NCBI GenBank assembly: GCA_049999725.1
Contig: JBNGIS010019104.1
Location: 16,478 to 50,363, forward strand
Direction: 5' to 3'
Source: Haplomitrium mnioides
Lineage: Eukaryota > Marchantiophyta > Haplomitriopsida > Calobryales
Length of the DNA: 33,886 bases
The notes under the pieces: model-generated
What the model was told of the DNA's origin: nothing
What the model saw: the letters and a program-made list of their open reading frames with translations, nothing else
Database searches by the model: none
Shown: in pieces, positions 1-11,836 of the stretch
Position numbering within the stretch: the first letter of the stretch is position 1
How the letters are laid out: the number at the start of each line of letters is the position of its first letter
Program-made: the position numbers and the translations under genes

Positions 1-1
1 T

Positions 2-1600
2 GCTATTCCACACTGGCCATCGCCACCAAAAAATATTGATAAGGATTTTTTGGTGGATGTGCATGTTGTTGGTGCCTTAATATTCAATCATGCTCTCTCT
101 TTGAGGGTCTTCTTAACGTAAGGAAACTTGAGAAGCAATTCCAATTTGACAGTTACTGTGCTCAACAAAATATTATGTGACTTTGAAGGCTTGCTGCCCC
201 CAACTTTATATCTTCAGCTAGATAATACGACACGAGAGAATAAGAATTCTATCATGTTTGGATATCTTAGTCTCCTTATTGCCAAGAATGTTTTTCGAAA
301 AATCAAGGTGGGATTTCTCATAGTTGGCCATACTCATGATCAAATTGATCAAATGTTCAGCCGATTCTCGAAACGTTTAAAGCTTGTCAAAGCTTTCACG
401 ATCACCAGTCTAAGCGACGCGCTCCAATTATCCTATAACCCTAAACATCATGTGACTCTTTTGATGGAAACTTACGATTTCAAAATGTTTCTGCAGCAAA
501 GTCCTTCTTTGGTTCAAAGGATACATGATATCACTTTCAATCAACAATTCAAGTTCCAATTAAATGATTCCAAAGCAAAGATTTGGAGCAAACAATTCTC
601 AACAGATGAATTTTGGCTACCTACGGCTGGTATTTGTCAACTCAAGTGTCTACCTGAAGTGGACAGAGAAATTTTGAGTTCAATGTTGATTCCTCTCAAG
701 GCATATTCTGAAATCAAACAATCTCAAAAGGAAGAAAGAGAAGTGGATGCCGAGAAAGTGGTAATTTCAATAAGGGACAACATAAGTGAGAACTGCTACA
801 AGTTCTTTACAGATTCTGATATTCAGTGGTGGAATGACTTTTTTCTTGCCCAACTTGAGATTGTGACTTACATCCTTGAAAAAAAAAGATGACGACTCGA
901 AGCACAATTTACCTTTCTACCTTTACAACAGTCAAACACTTGTAATGATTTTCGAAATGTTTGTCCAGATTCTTAGCTTCATGCTCCACAAACAGAAGAA
1001 GATGCTCCGATACATCAAATACTTTCTACACGTCGTGCAATCTATGATGGAGCACCTAGGCCGTGAGAAGGGACTCTTTTGCACAGTACTCGATACAGGC
1101 AAAAATTTGGCAATCTACATGACTTGAAAGTGAGAATGTTTATTTGTGTTGTTGTGTCTCTAGATCCAAAAAGCAGACCGTTTTGGGTTGCCAAAGTTCT
1201 CAAAGTTGAGTCCTTTGATGAGGAAAATCCGCCAAATCCAAAATGAGTACGAGTTCAATGGTTTGCTTGTTTGGCTGAAGATGCATTTTCTAGTCAGTAC
1301 TTCTCAGAAAAAATAGCAGCAACAAAAGGGAAACGCAAATGCAAGTTGCATATTGATATACTTGATTTGACACAAATCACGATTCTGTCGTGTGATTTTC
1401 CGCTCACCTAGAAAAACCAATTGAGGAAAACCACTCTAGCTACCATTAAAGCAAATCTGTTTAAGTACGAAAGACAAAAAGCCCTCAATCCTGAAATGCT
1501 TCAAAGAGATTCAAACAGTGTCATTAACACTAAGAAAGATCAATCAAACCTTGATGAATCTTCTGAAGCTGAATCCAAAGAAATTGAGACAAACGACTAA
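2..1600 (+). pseudogene. DUF7869-like (RNase H/transposase-like) protein, decayed
   Basis: One reading frame runs from the window edge to a TAA at 1598-1600 and is broken by six premature stops: TAA 119, TGA 890, TAG 974, TGA 1064, TGA 1244 and TAG 1409. No frameshift is needed, because every piece lies in the same frame. The longest open part (128-892) carries LYLQLDNTTRENKN and, about 40 residues on, VGHTHDQIDQMFSRF. I recognise these as hallmarks of the large DUF7869-like family in plants, oomycetes and some animals, whose Asp-rich motifs resemble an RNase H/DDE-type core. The C-terminal part keeps RPFWVAKVL, VRVQWF and NQLRKTTL, also typical of that family. The N-terminus lies outside the window. 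The function is unknown; a mobile-element origin is an inference. The family name is from memory, without a database search. Confidence 0.7.
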
Positions 1601-3324
1601 AGTCCTTTGAGAATTTTGTTCTATGTTTTGTATTTGCAAATCTTGTATAATTTAAGAGTATCATTTCAAAAAGTATTTGAAAATCGTTTTTAGTAACTTG
1701 TTGGATTTTAGGCAAACTTGAACTTGTGACCGTAAATCATTCCAAGTTGAATATTGTTCTCTGTAAATGAACTTTAATTCATAGTTAATATTTTTATTTG
1801 TTTCGTAGAAATATTTTCATCTCCAGAATATACGTATTTTGCTTTTTACTTTTAAGGTTATTATCTCGCTGAAGCATCTGCCCAAGTTGTTTAAATTGTT
1901 TTTCTTTTGAAAACTTTGTTGTTAAAATTTAAATCTTTAGCGTTGTTTGACTCAAGAGAAGAGCTTTGTACCATTTTTTTACTTTTAGATTTCGAATTAA
2001 AAGTCAAAATCTTTTGCATACGTAGAGTTTGTTGCAGAAATGGAACATTTATATTCTATTTCCTCGATTGTAGAAGTGTGCACCCTATGCACGCAACGAC
2101 TTTGATTTGCAAGCGAAACGTACAATGTACAAAAACTCTTCTACCGAACCTAAAACCTAGCTTCTTCTCAGTCTTTCTTTAAGAATAATGTGCTTGTGAG
2201 TTCGGATTCCTATGCGCGCATAGACTTTGAGGTGGAGTGTTTGAGATGGTGAGTTCGGATTCCTAAGCGCGCCTAGAGTTTTGGGTGGAGTGTTCAGTTG
2301 GTGAGTTCAGATTCCTATGCGCGCATGGACTTGGGGATGGAGTGTTCACCTGTTGAGCTTAGATTCTTTAGCGCGACTAGTCTTTGGAGTGGAGTGTTCA
2401 CATGTTGAGCTTGGATTCCTATGCGCGTATAGACATTGGGTCAGAAGTCCACGCCTTCCAAAAGTTCTACTTCTTCTACATAACCCTTAAGCTTCTTCAT
2501 GTAAAGACAACCGCTTACAACTTTGTTTGAACACAGGTTCTAGACTCTTTTGTAGATCTTGAGACCTTTGTTTGCTTGAATCAAGTCTAAAACTTGAACA
2601 TGTTTCTTGTTTACAATCTTAATGCAATCTCCTTAGCTACTACCTTTTCTACTTAGAACTATGATACATTTCTGTAAATGCTTCATTGAACTGTGAAATA
2701 TTTTTAATTGCTGGAACCTTTTTGAAAGCCTGTATACATTCACTTTTGCTTGCATGGATTTTCAACTTAATTTGAAAGCTTCATTTCTTCTTGACGTTTT
2801 AATTGAAGCTCCTAAATCGATGCAATGTTTCTTTTTGTTTGGTTTTGTTTACTATTGCAAACTCATTCCCTTGATTTCTAGTCCTTTTAGGCTTTTTCTT
2901 TGTGTTTTGTAATATTTTTCCAACAAAAAGGTTTGAAAGAACACCATGTGTACGTGCGCCTCAAGTTTGTGCAATCAAACATATTTCAAAATAGTTTCTT
3001 GTGATGTGTATTTAAACCTTTGGGCTTAGAATTGTAATCAATGATAAATGTAATTTTTTTATGAAACTTATCGTAATTTTTATGATTTTAAACAAATTCG
3101 AGTTTTCAAATGTTTTCGTAAAAACTAGTAATATTGATTGATTTTGCATAACAAAATTGACTTTTGCTCTATTATGGTTGCTGAAATGACCAAAAAAAAA
3201 ACCCAAAAAACTCATGCACTTTTTGTTTTTAAACATTAACCTCGTTTTTTTATGTTTTTTGATATGAAAAATCACAATTTTTCCCCAAAAGAAAAGTTCC
3301 TGTTCTGAGTAGCTTGTTCCTGGT
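1601..3324. other. Non-coding AT-rich flank between pseudogene and element C
   Basis: No coding region is supported here. Short open frames at 1907-2182 and 3012-3416 (minus) have low-complexity content and no recognisable motif. The stretch holds the 52-bp minisatellite listed separately and poly-T/poly-A tracts around 3040-3290. A degenerate minisatellite-like unit (cctatgcacgcaacgacttt) lies near 2080. The right edge is an abrupt change into copia gag sequence. Confidence 0.6.
2196..2456. repeat. 52-bp minisatellite, 5 copies, each with a GC palindrome
   Basis: Units begin at about 2196, 2249, 2301, 2353 and 2405, giving steps of 53, 52, 52 and 52. The unit reads roughly gTGAGTTCGGATTCC, then TATGCGCGCATA, then GACTTTGGGGTGGAGTGTTCA. 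The core of unit 1 (CTATGCGCGCATAG) is a perfect 14-bp palindrome. Units 2 and 4 carry decayed forms (AAGCGCGCCTA, TAGCGCGACTA). CpG-dense cores are conspicuous in otherwise AT-rich DNA. Confidence 0.85.
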
Positions 3325-4010
3325 TCAAAGTAGCGGTTGTTCTTAGTTGACATTATGTGGACATCTAGTTTCCCAAGAGGAACAAATTGAGAAAACACTA
3401 TCCACATTCCATACATCTAACATGATTCTATCTGCTGAGTACATAAACATTATTTTCTCTACTTTTTCTTAACTTATTACCTATTTACTGCTAGTAGAGA
3501 AACATTAGGATTTGTTGATGAAGAATTCAAAAGAAAGACCCCTAGGTACCCTACCTCCAAATCCTGCACCTGAAGCTCATTATTCCAAACCTACAAATAA
3601 CAAAGGTATGCCTAAAACAAGGGCCAAATTTGGTTCCTTCAGAAATAATTTTCAAAGGGGTAAAGCTCCTATGAATGGCAGGAATCAGTAATTCAGGGGG
3701 AGAGGAAGGGGTAGGGGCAACTCTGCACGTTTTAATCAAAGAGGAAGAAGAGGAGGCAAGATGTCATATAATAACAAAAACCAACCATCCTCTAGTAGCA
3801 TAAGAGGACCGATTGTTTGCAACAAATGTGGGACATCAGGTATACTAATAAAGTTTGCAGAATCCCAGCTTATCTAGTCACACTTTATGCCAAAGACAAA
3901 AACCAGAAAGCTGCAATAGAGAATCATGGAGTCTTTATGGAACAGACCGATACCCTTAGTGATTATATTGATAAAGAAGAGGATCTGAATATACCAAAGA
4001 CAAATATGAT
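3325..4010 (+). pseudogene. gag: Copia C gag remnant with zinc-knuckle relic
   Basis: The stretch matches the C-terminal half of the gag of element A, from the part encoding the GHPISQEEK region onward. It includes the basic Gly/Arg-rich tract (about 3690-3760) and a CCHC knuckle remnant near 3818-3857. The knuckle starts CNKCGTSG and then needs a frame change to reach YTNKVC, so the His ligand is lost or mutated. The open piece 3817-4014 continues with the linker into protease (YAKDKNQKAA, SDYIDKEEDL). Nucleocapsid function is clearly lost. Confidence 0.8.
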
Positions 4011-4335
4011 TTAGTGTACAAACTCTACACTTCCTCTTGATGACATTCATACATGTATAATAGACAGTGGCAGTACTCATACTATTTTAAAATGCAGGTC
4101 CTATTTTACCAAGCTCACACCCTCACACCAAAATGTGACCTCTATAATGAGCATCAATTAGATTCAAGAAGGCAAAGATCCAGCCACTATCAGATTGCCA
4201 CAAGGGACTGTCATACATATTAAATCAACCATATGTGCTCCAAGTGCAACAACAAACCTAATAAGTTTTCAGGATATACGAAACAATGGGTATCAAATAC
4301 ATACCAGCACTTGTAAAAATCAGAAAGTGTTGCAT
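4011..4335 (+). pseudogene. Copia C aspartic protease remnant
   Basis: The retroviral-type protease motif IIDSGSTHTILKC is encoded around 4057-4095, with the catalytic Asp codon at 4063-4065. Family-typical sequence follows (RLPQGTVIHI, then TTNLISFQDI). Stop codons interrupt it, including TAG at 4159 and TAA near 4336. In an intact element this protease would release gag, integrase and RT from the polyprotein. It is too broken here to act. Confidence 0.82.
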
Positions 4336-5400
4336 TAATTGAAGCTTACTTCTAAAGGATCTGAAATAAAAGAAACACTTTTTGCGTACCCTCTTGGTTT
4401 TTATATCACGCAAATACAAAACTATCATACTCATGCACAAGCAATCAATCATACTACTTTATGGCATAATCGTTTAGGACATCCAAGCACTACAATGTTT
4501 CGTAACATTCAGAAAGTGAGCTGATCCATACCTCAAAGCATAAAGCCATCTATGATCAAAAGACCATGTGTCCATTTTTTTAAGGCAAACTGGCCTTACG
4601 TCTAACAATTTGCAAGACAATTATGGATATTCCAAAATTTCTTGAGAGAATACATGCAGATGTTTGTAGTCCTATTGACCCACCAAGTGGACCTCTTTGG
4701 TACATCTTGGTGATAATCTGTGCATCCACAAAATGGTCACAAGTGTCATTACTATCAACCCGTAATCTAGTCTTTCCAAGGATATTGGCACACATCTCAA
4801 AATTGAAAGCTCAATTTCCATAAAGTCCAATCAAAGTCCTACGAGTTGACAATGCGAAGGAGTTTACATCAAAGACTTTTGATGACTTTTGCATGACTAT
4901 GGGTATAAATACCCAATACTCTGTGGCACATGTACATTTTCAAAATGGAATGGCCAAAATAGTTATACACAACATTCAAATGATTGCTAGGCCCATGTTA
5001 ATGAAGACCAAATTATCGATTTCTGCATGGGGCCATGCAGTACTATATGCTACATCATTATTAAAATATTGACCATCAACTTTTAATTCATTATCACCTC
5101 ACCAACTTGCATATGGTAATATACCAGATTTATCCCATCTACGAGTTTTCAGTTGTCAAGTCTTAGTTCCAATTATGGGACCTAAAAGGACTAAGATGGG
5201 ACTTCAGAGACAAAAAAGGCATTTATGTCGGATATGACTCACCATCAAGCCAGATTAGCCAGGTTAGCCGATTTCCATTTTTATGAGAACATATTCCATC
5301 TTTTTTTGAAGATAAAAATTCTTCATTACAAAAAAAAACTCTAATACGAGAATATATCCACTATATGGATAGATCAAAGAACAAGGCAAGGTGAGGATGA
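4336..5400 (+). pseudogene. Copia C GAG-pre-integrase and integrase remnant
   Basis: The open piece 4339-4524 ends with LWHNRLGHPSTTMF, the HHCC-type GAG-pre-integrase domain. The integrase core follows. The first catalytic Asp lies in RIHADVCSPIDPP (about 4645-4683) and the second in RVDNAKEF (about 4840). The catalytic Glu position reads QNGMAK, with AAA (Lys) at 4956-4958 where elements A and B have Glu. Internal stops (for example TAA 4820-4822) break the frame. Downstream sequence to about 5400 is the integrase C-terminal region (GPKRTKMG). Confidence 0.84.
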
Positions 5401-6930
5401 AGTCAAGAGACTTCTTCACTTGCTAAAACAATCGAACAATTGCTAGAATCTTTTAATGAAATTCCAAATGTAGCAAGGTCATATATTCTTGCGGTGAATA
5501 TTCCTCCAAGAATTTAGGATATTTCAAAACCAGCTATTGACCAAGTACCAAGGCAAAAGAGAGGACGCTCTCTTGGCTCAAAAGACTCTCAACCTGGGCA
5601 AAACATTTTGACAAAGAGAACTACATTCTCAATTGATGTCATGAAAGCATCTTCATCTACACCTTTACTATCTCAACCGACTATTTCCCTATTGGAACAT
5701 CTTGATAATCAAGAGATCTCGATCCACTATATGGATACAAGGGTTATATGGCAACGAGAGAGTGTAGATGGCGATGATCATTTCACATTGTTAGTTTCAA
5801 AGACTATATCTGATACACCACCTAATCCCAGATCTATCAAAGAAGCTATAGACAGTTCTGATCGAATAGAGTGGAAAAAGGCAATGAATTCAGAACTTGA
5901 TTCCATGATGCAAAGGAAGGTATTGAACCTTTATTTCTTGTTCTCTCTGATGCTAGTTTAATCGGATATAGGTGGATCTTTGTGAAGAAGCGAAATGAAA
6001 AAGGTGAAATTTTCAGATACAAGGCACGTCTTGTAACCAAAGGCTATACAGAAATAGCTCGGAGAGACTTCAATCTCACATACGCCTTAGTTATAGATGC
6101 TATTACATACTGGTTCCAAATAGGCTTTTCCCTATGACATGAGCTCATTACACATCAGATGGATGTTGTGACAACATACCTATATGGGCTTTTAGATACC
6201 AATATCTATATGAAAGCTCCCTCGTAGCTTCTTGCAGTGAATATCTATCATATTCAAGGGGAGAATGTCACTAGGCGTAAACCATCTAGCGACCCATCTA
6301 CCTCTTTACCATCGACCATCATTACACCTAGTGGTGGTAGTACTGAGTAGGACCTATAGTCCATGAGATGCACTCTAGGGAGAAAAGACCTACTATCCCC
6401 CTATGCATCAATCCATGCCTCTAGCCAAGGGTGGCTATGCAATTTAGATCCTTCGATCTATTTATCGACTTAAGTAGAGTGGTCCAATATAGTATCATAT
6501 ATTTCATGAGGAGATGATAGCCATGGGTTTCCACTTTGATGACATTGCACCAAGTTTATTCATCAAGAATGTTGACAAAGAATTTAAAATTGTCGCATTA
6601 TATATTGATCATATAAAATTTTTTGGTCACTAATCCTTACTTGAGCAAACTATTTCTATGTTTAAGAAAATTTTTGATATGAAGGATACTAGTAAGACTA
6701 AGTATTGTTTAGGATTAAAATTTGAGTATCTCGATGATGGCATATTGATGCATCAGAGTACTTATACTAAGAAAATCCTAAAAAATTTAAATATGGATAA
6801 ATCTCATCCAGCCACATCACCAATGGAGATAAGATCACTAGACAGAGACAAAGATATTTTCCGAAAACGCACAGACATAGGGCCAACCCTTGGATCTAAG
6901 ATACCATATCTCTCGGCTATATGAGCTCTT
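5401..6930 (+). pseudogene. Copia C linker and reverse transcriptase remnant
   Basis: The linker and RT start are visible in the open piece 5608-5961 (SIKEAIDSSDRIEWKKAMNSE), followed by YRWIFVKK and YKARLVTKGY. The catalytic motif is YIDH (6601-6612), where A and B have YIDD, so one metal-binding Asp is lost. The open piece 6658-6924 holds the C-terminal RT conserved block (CLGLKFEYLDDGILMHQSTY). Several stops and an irregular spacer around 6240-6400 interrupt the frame. Confidence 0.85.
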
Positions 6931-7540
6931 ATGTATCTTGTTAATCAAACACGCCCTTTTTTTTATTTTGCCGTGAACTTGCTTGCAAGATAGAGTTTAC
7001 AACCTACTATAAGGTATTGGAATGGTATCAAGCGTGTTTTCAGATTCTTACAAGGCACAATTGACATGGGTCTAGTTTTCCCAAATAATACTGATCAAAT
7101 CCTTATCGGCTATGCGGATTCGAGATACCTTTCAAATTCTATTGATGCTAAGTCTCAAACTAGTTATGTATTCTTATATGGCTCTATAGCTATATCATGG
7201 AAAAGTACAAAGCAGACTTTGACTTGTACATCCTCAAACCATGGAGAGATTATTGCTCTGTATAAAGCTAGTTGGGAGTGCATATACTTATGAAGGATGC
7301 TTGATCATGTTTTTTAAATTGTGGTTTACCTTGTATATCTGACCCTACTATTATTTTTGAAGACAACTTGGCATTTGTATAGCAGATTTCATAGGGGTTT
7401 ATTAAAGGAGACCGCATAAAACACATAGCTCCAAAGTTTTTCTTCACCCATGAGCAGCATGATGACACTATTTCTTTGCAGGTTATCTCCAATAAAGAAA
7501 ATATTGCTGATATATTTACAAAGACTTAACCTCCGGTACT
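6931..7540 (+). pseudogene. Copia C RNase H remnant
   Basis: RNase H-type sequence follows RT. The open piece 7066-7293 carries GYADSRYLSN, SQTSYVFLYGS and TCTSSNHGEIIALYKAS, the SSNHxEI variant of the copia RNase H block. The distal part (KHIAPKFF, ADIFTK-like) is spread over different frames between 7300 and 7530. Stops near 6923 and 7291 disrupt it. The domain would normally remove RNA from the RNA/DNA hybrid. Confidence 0.82.
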
Positions 7541-7967
7541 ACATCAACATTTTTGTCATCTACTTGGTTTACGAAGATTATCGACTTTATTATCATGACT
7601 TCATTAACTATTCTTTTATTATCTGGTCAGCGTCATTATCTTTATCTCCGATGCATCTTGATATTTTATTTCTTCTCATGGCATCTTTTTCAAGCTTCAT
7701 ATGATCATTATTTTTAGACTATCTATTTGGTCTATAGTCGATTTGCTTATTATTTCTTCTTCGTATTTGGTCACTATACTACTTTTGTATCCATTTATAA
7801 ATGGTGGTTGTACTCTTTCCCTCATTAGAGTATGAGAAGGTTTTAATGAGGCAACACCTTTATATTTTATATGGATCTATTTTGGATTGTTGGTAGTATT
7901 TTATCAAAGGTTTCATATCTATCTTACGTGTGGTTACAACATTCCCGATGTTATAATCAAGTCGGAG
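7541..7967 (+). other. Element C 3' UTR and polypurine tract
   Basis: The stretch aligns by eye with the reverse complement of 12113-12540 in element A (shared text such as the ATTAAAACCCTC region in reverse and GGTTGTACTC). It ends in a purine-rich run aagtcggag just before the LTR at 7968, in the position of a polypurine tract for plus-strand priming. Its short open frames look like chance. Confidence 0.7.
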
Positions 7968-8254
7968 TATTATACTACATTTAGTAAGATGATTAGGCTA
8001 ATCTAACATTAGTTCTTAACCTATAATTAGACTATATGATTAGTATTAGGGTTAGTGCTAATCCTACATAATTAGCACACTACCTTTAATCACCTATTAC
8101 ATTTGTACATTTGATGATTATTGATATTGATACATTGAGTAGAGCGAAGAGAAGGATAGGAAGAGTTCTATGATTTATAACATATACTTGTTCATCTTAT
8201 GTTTCTATATTCTTCCAGTTTAGTTGCATAAGCTAATGAGCCTAACATTCAACA
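7968..8254 (+). repeat. 3' LTR of element C
   Basis: It begins TATTATACTACAT (the related LTRs have TGTTATACTACAT, so the TG has become TA) and ends ACATTCAACA. It matches the reverse complement of both LTRs of element A along its length. It contains an inverted repeat GTGCTAAT...ATTAGCAC like that in the LTRs of A. Length is about 287 bp. Satellite DNA starts immediately to the right. Confidence 0.85.
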
Positions 8255-11200
8255 AGAAGTCAAAACGATGACAAAAGAATATTTTAAAAATGTCATGTTC
8301 AAGAAGCATAGAATTGAAGAAGCTCAATCATGAAAACTACATGCATATGTACAAAATGTTCTAAAAATCTCATTAATAACACAACGATAATAAAAGAACA
8401 TTTTGAAAATTTCATATTCAAGAACCATTGAATTGAACAAGTTAAGCTATCCAAAATACATGAATTACTAAAGAATGATCGCGAAATTTCAAATACAACA
8501 TAAAGATGACAAAGGAACATTTTGAAATTCTTATGTTCAAGAATCATAGAATTGAAGAAGTTGAATCATGAAAACTACATGAATATGCAAACAATGTTCT
8601 AAAAATCTTATATATAATAGAACAATGACAAAAAAAAACATTTTGAAAATCTCATTTTCAAGAACCATAGAATTGAATATGTTGGATCATGAAAACTACA
8701 TGGATTAGTAAACAATGTTGTCAACATGTCATTAACAACAAAATGATGATAAAAGAACATTTTGAAAATTTCATATTCAAGAACCATAGAATTGAAAAAG
8801 TAAAATTGTGAAAACATTTCATGGTAAAAAACCATAGAGTTTAAGAAGTTGAATGATGAAAACTACATGCATATGTAAAGAATGTTCTCAAAATCTCATA
8901 CAAAACAAAACGATGACAAAGAAACATTTTGAAAATCTCATATTCAAGAACCATAGAATTGAAGAAGTGGAATCATGAAAACTACATAATATATTAAAGA
9001 ATGTTTGCAAAATCTCATATACAACATAAAGATTACAAAGCAACATTTTGAAAAACTCATATTCAAGAATAAGAGTGTTGAAGAAGTTGAATAATGAAAA
9101 CTACAATAATTTGTAAAGAATGTTCTCAAAATTTTATATACAACACAACAATGACAAAAGAACATTTTCAAAATCTCATGTTCAAGAACCATAGATTTAA
9201 GAGGTTGAATCATGAAAAATACATGAATTATTAAAGAATGTTTGCGAAATCTCATACACAACATAAAGATGACAAAGGAACATTTTGAAAATTTCATCTT
9301 CAAGAAATATAGAATTTAAGAAGTTGAATTATGAGAAACAACATGAACTACTAAAGAATGATTGCAAAATCTTTAATACAACATAAAGATGACAAAGCAA
9401 CATTTTGAAAATCTCATATTCAGGAATCATAGAATTGAAGAAGTTGAATCATGAAAACTAAATAAATGTGTAAACAATGTTCTGAAAATCTTATATATAA
9501 AAGAATGATGACAAAAGAACATTTTAAAAATCTCATTTTCAAGAACCATAGATTTGAATATGTTGATTTATGAAAACTACATGGATATGTAAACAATGTT
9601 TTAGAAATCTCATATACAACACAACGATGACAGAAGAACATTTTGAAAATTTAATATTGAAGAACCATACAATTGAAAAACTAGAATCATGAAAACATTT
9701 CATGTTCAAAAACCCAAGAATTGAAGAAGTTGAATTACAAAAAGTACATGAATATGTAAAGAATATTCTCAAAATCTTTTATACAACACAACAATGACAA
9801 AAGAACACTTTTAAAATATCATGTTCAAGAAGCATAGAAGTGAAGAAGTTGAATGATGAAAACTATATGGATATGTAAAGAATGTTCTCAAATACATTAC
9901 AACGATAACAAAAGAACATTTTGAAAATTTGGTATTCAATAACCAAAAAATTGAAGAAGTTAAGTCATGAAAACTACATGAATTATAAAATAATGTTTGC
10001 AAAATTTTATATACAACATAAAGGTGATGAAGGAACAATTTGAAAATCTCATATTCAAGAATTATGGAATTGAAGAAGTTGAATCATGAAAACTACATGA
10101 ATATGTAAACAATGTTCTAAAAATCTTATATACAAAAGAACGATGACAAAAGAACATTTTGAAAATCTCATTTTTAAGAACCATAGAATTGAATATGTTG
10201 AATCATGAAAACTACATGGATATGTAAACAATGTTCCAAACATTTCATAAACAACACAACGATGACAAAATAACATTTTGAAAATTTCTTGTTCAAGAAC
10301 CATACAATTGAAAAAGTAGAATCATAAAAACATTTCATGTTCAAAAACCATATAATCAAAGAAGTTGAATCATGAAAGCTTCATGAACATGTAAAGAATG
10401 TTCTCAAAATCTTATATAAAACATAATGATGACAAAGGAACATTTGAAAATTTCATATTCAAGAACCAAAGAATTGAAGAAGTTAAATCATGAAAACTAC
10501 ATGTTTTATTAAAGAATGTTTGCAAAATAGTAATTACAATATAAAGATCACAAAGCAACATCTTGAAAAAACTCATATTCAAGAACAAGAGTGTTGAAAA
10601 AGTTGAATCACGAAAACTACAATAATATGTAAAGAATGTTCTCAAAATCTTTTGCACAACGCAACGATGACAAAAAAACATTTTGAAAATCTTATATTCA
10701 AGAACCATAGAATTGAAGAAGTTGAATCATGAAAACTAAATAAATAACTAAAGAATATTCCCAAAATCCCATATACAATATAAAGATAACAACAGAAAAT
10801 TTTGAAAATTTCATGTTCTAGAATCATAGAATTGAAGAAAATGAATTATAAAACCTACATGAATATGTAAAGAATGTTTTGAAAATATCATATACATCAA
10901 AACAGTAACAAAAGAATATTTTGAAAATCTCATGTTCAAGAAGCATAGAATTAAAGAAGTTGAATCATGAAAACTACATAGATATGTAAAGAATTTTCTC
11001 AAAATCTCATATATAACACAACGATGACAAAAGAACATTTTGAAAATCTCATATTCAGAAATGAAGAAGTTGAATCATTAAAACTACATGATTTATTAAA
11101 GAATCTTTGCAAAATCTCGTATACAACATAAAGATGACAAAGGAACATTTTGAAAATCTCATTTTCAAGAACCATAGAATTAAATAAGTTGAATCATGAA

Positions 11201-11836
11201 AACTACATTAGTATGTAAAGAATGTTCTCAAAATCTTATATACAACATAGCAATGACACAAGAACATTTTGAAAATCTCATTTTAAAGAACCATAGAATT
11301 GAAGAAGTTCAATCATGAAAACTACATGAATGTGTAAAGAATGTTCTCAAAATTTTATATGCAACAAAACAATGACAAACAATCATTTTGAAAATCTCAT
11401 ATTCAAGATCCATAGAATTGAAGAAGTTTAATCATAAATACTACATGAATTAGTAAAGAATGTTCGCAAAATCTTATGTACAACATAAAGATGGCAAAGG
11501 AACATTTTGAAAATGTGATATTCAAGTACCATGGAATTGAAGAAGTTGAATCATAAAAAACTACATTTTTATGTAAAGAATGTTCTCAAAATCTTGTATA
11601 CAACATAGATGACAAAAAACATTTTGAAAATCTCATATTTAAGAACCATAGAATTGAAGCAATTGAATCATGAAAACTACATGAATTATTGAAGAATGTT
11701 TGCAAAATCTCATATACAACATAAAGATGCCAAAGGAACATTTTGAAAATCTTATACTCAAGTACCATAGAATTGAAAAAGTTCAATTATGAAAACTACA
11801 TGAATATGTAGAGAGTGTTCTAAAAATCTTATATAC
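8255..11836. repeat. 119-bp satellite array, about 30 monomers
   Basis: Direct head-to-tail monomers are visible. The anchor GAATCATGAAAACTAC recurs at about 8851, 8970, 9089, 9207, 9326 and 9446 (steps 118-120). The monomer includes GAATGTTCTCAAAATCTCAT, GATGACAAAAGAACATTTTG and GAACCATAGAATTGAAGAAG in order, and is strongly AT-rich. Three shortened monomers (about 46 bp, junction AAAACATTTCATG) lie near 8811, 9692 and 10327. The many 60-119-residue open frames on the minus strand are by-products of the repeat. The array is bounded by the LTR of C on the left and element A on the right. Confidence 0.95.
11832..11836. repeat. Left target-site duplication of element A (TATAC)
   Basis: TATAC directly precedes the left LTR end and recurs at 24158-24162 directly after the right LTR. 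Joining the two flanks gives an unbroken 119-bp monomer (CTTATATAC then AACATAACAATGAC). Confidence 0.85.

Larger units (their letters stand above)
3325..8254 (+). mobile_element. Ty1/copia element C, 5'-truncated, with 3' LTR
   Basis: Reading left to right the element has the end of gag with a zinc-knuckle remnant, protease, GAG-pre-integrase, integrase, RT, RNase H, 3' UTR, a purine tract and one LTR. This is the Ty1/copia order (integrase before RT). Alignment by eye with element A places the left break within gag, so the 5' LTR, leader and gag N-terminus are missing. Many stops and frameshifts interrupt the coding region. The 3' LTR abuts the 119-bp satellite directly. No target duplication can be tested because the left end is gone. 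Confidence 0.88.

Noticed and set aside
3012-3416. A 134-codon minus-strand open frame before element C
   Set aside because: It overlaps the gag remnant of C on the opposite strand and a poly-T/poly-A tract, and no domain is recognised.
8299-11786. Many minus-strand open frames of 60-119 codons with similar peptides (CSFHDSTSSILWFLNMRFSKC-type)
   Set aside because: They are translations of the 119-bp satellite. The period is not a multiple of three, so frames shift every monomer, and starts and stops fall at monomer variants.
8255-11836. CRISPR-like array
   Set aside because: Monomers are contiguous and diverged with no unique spacers; the context is eukaryotic satellite.
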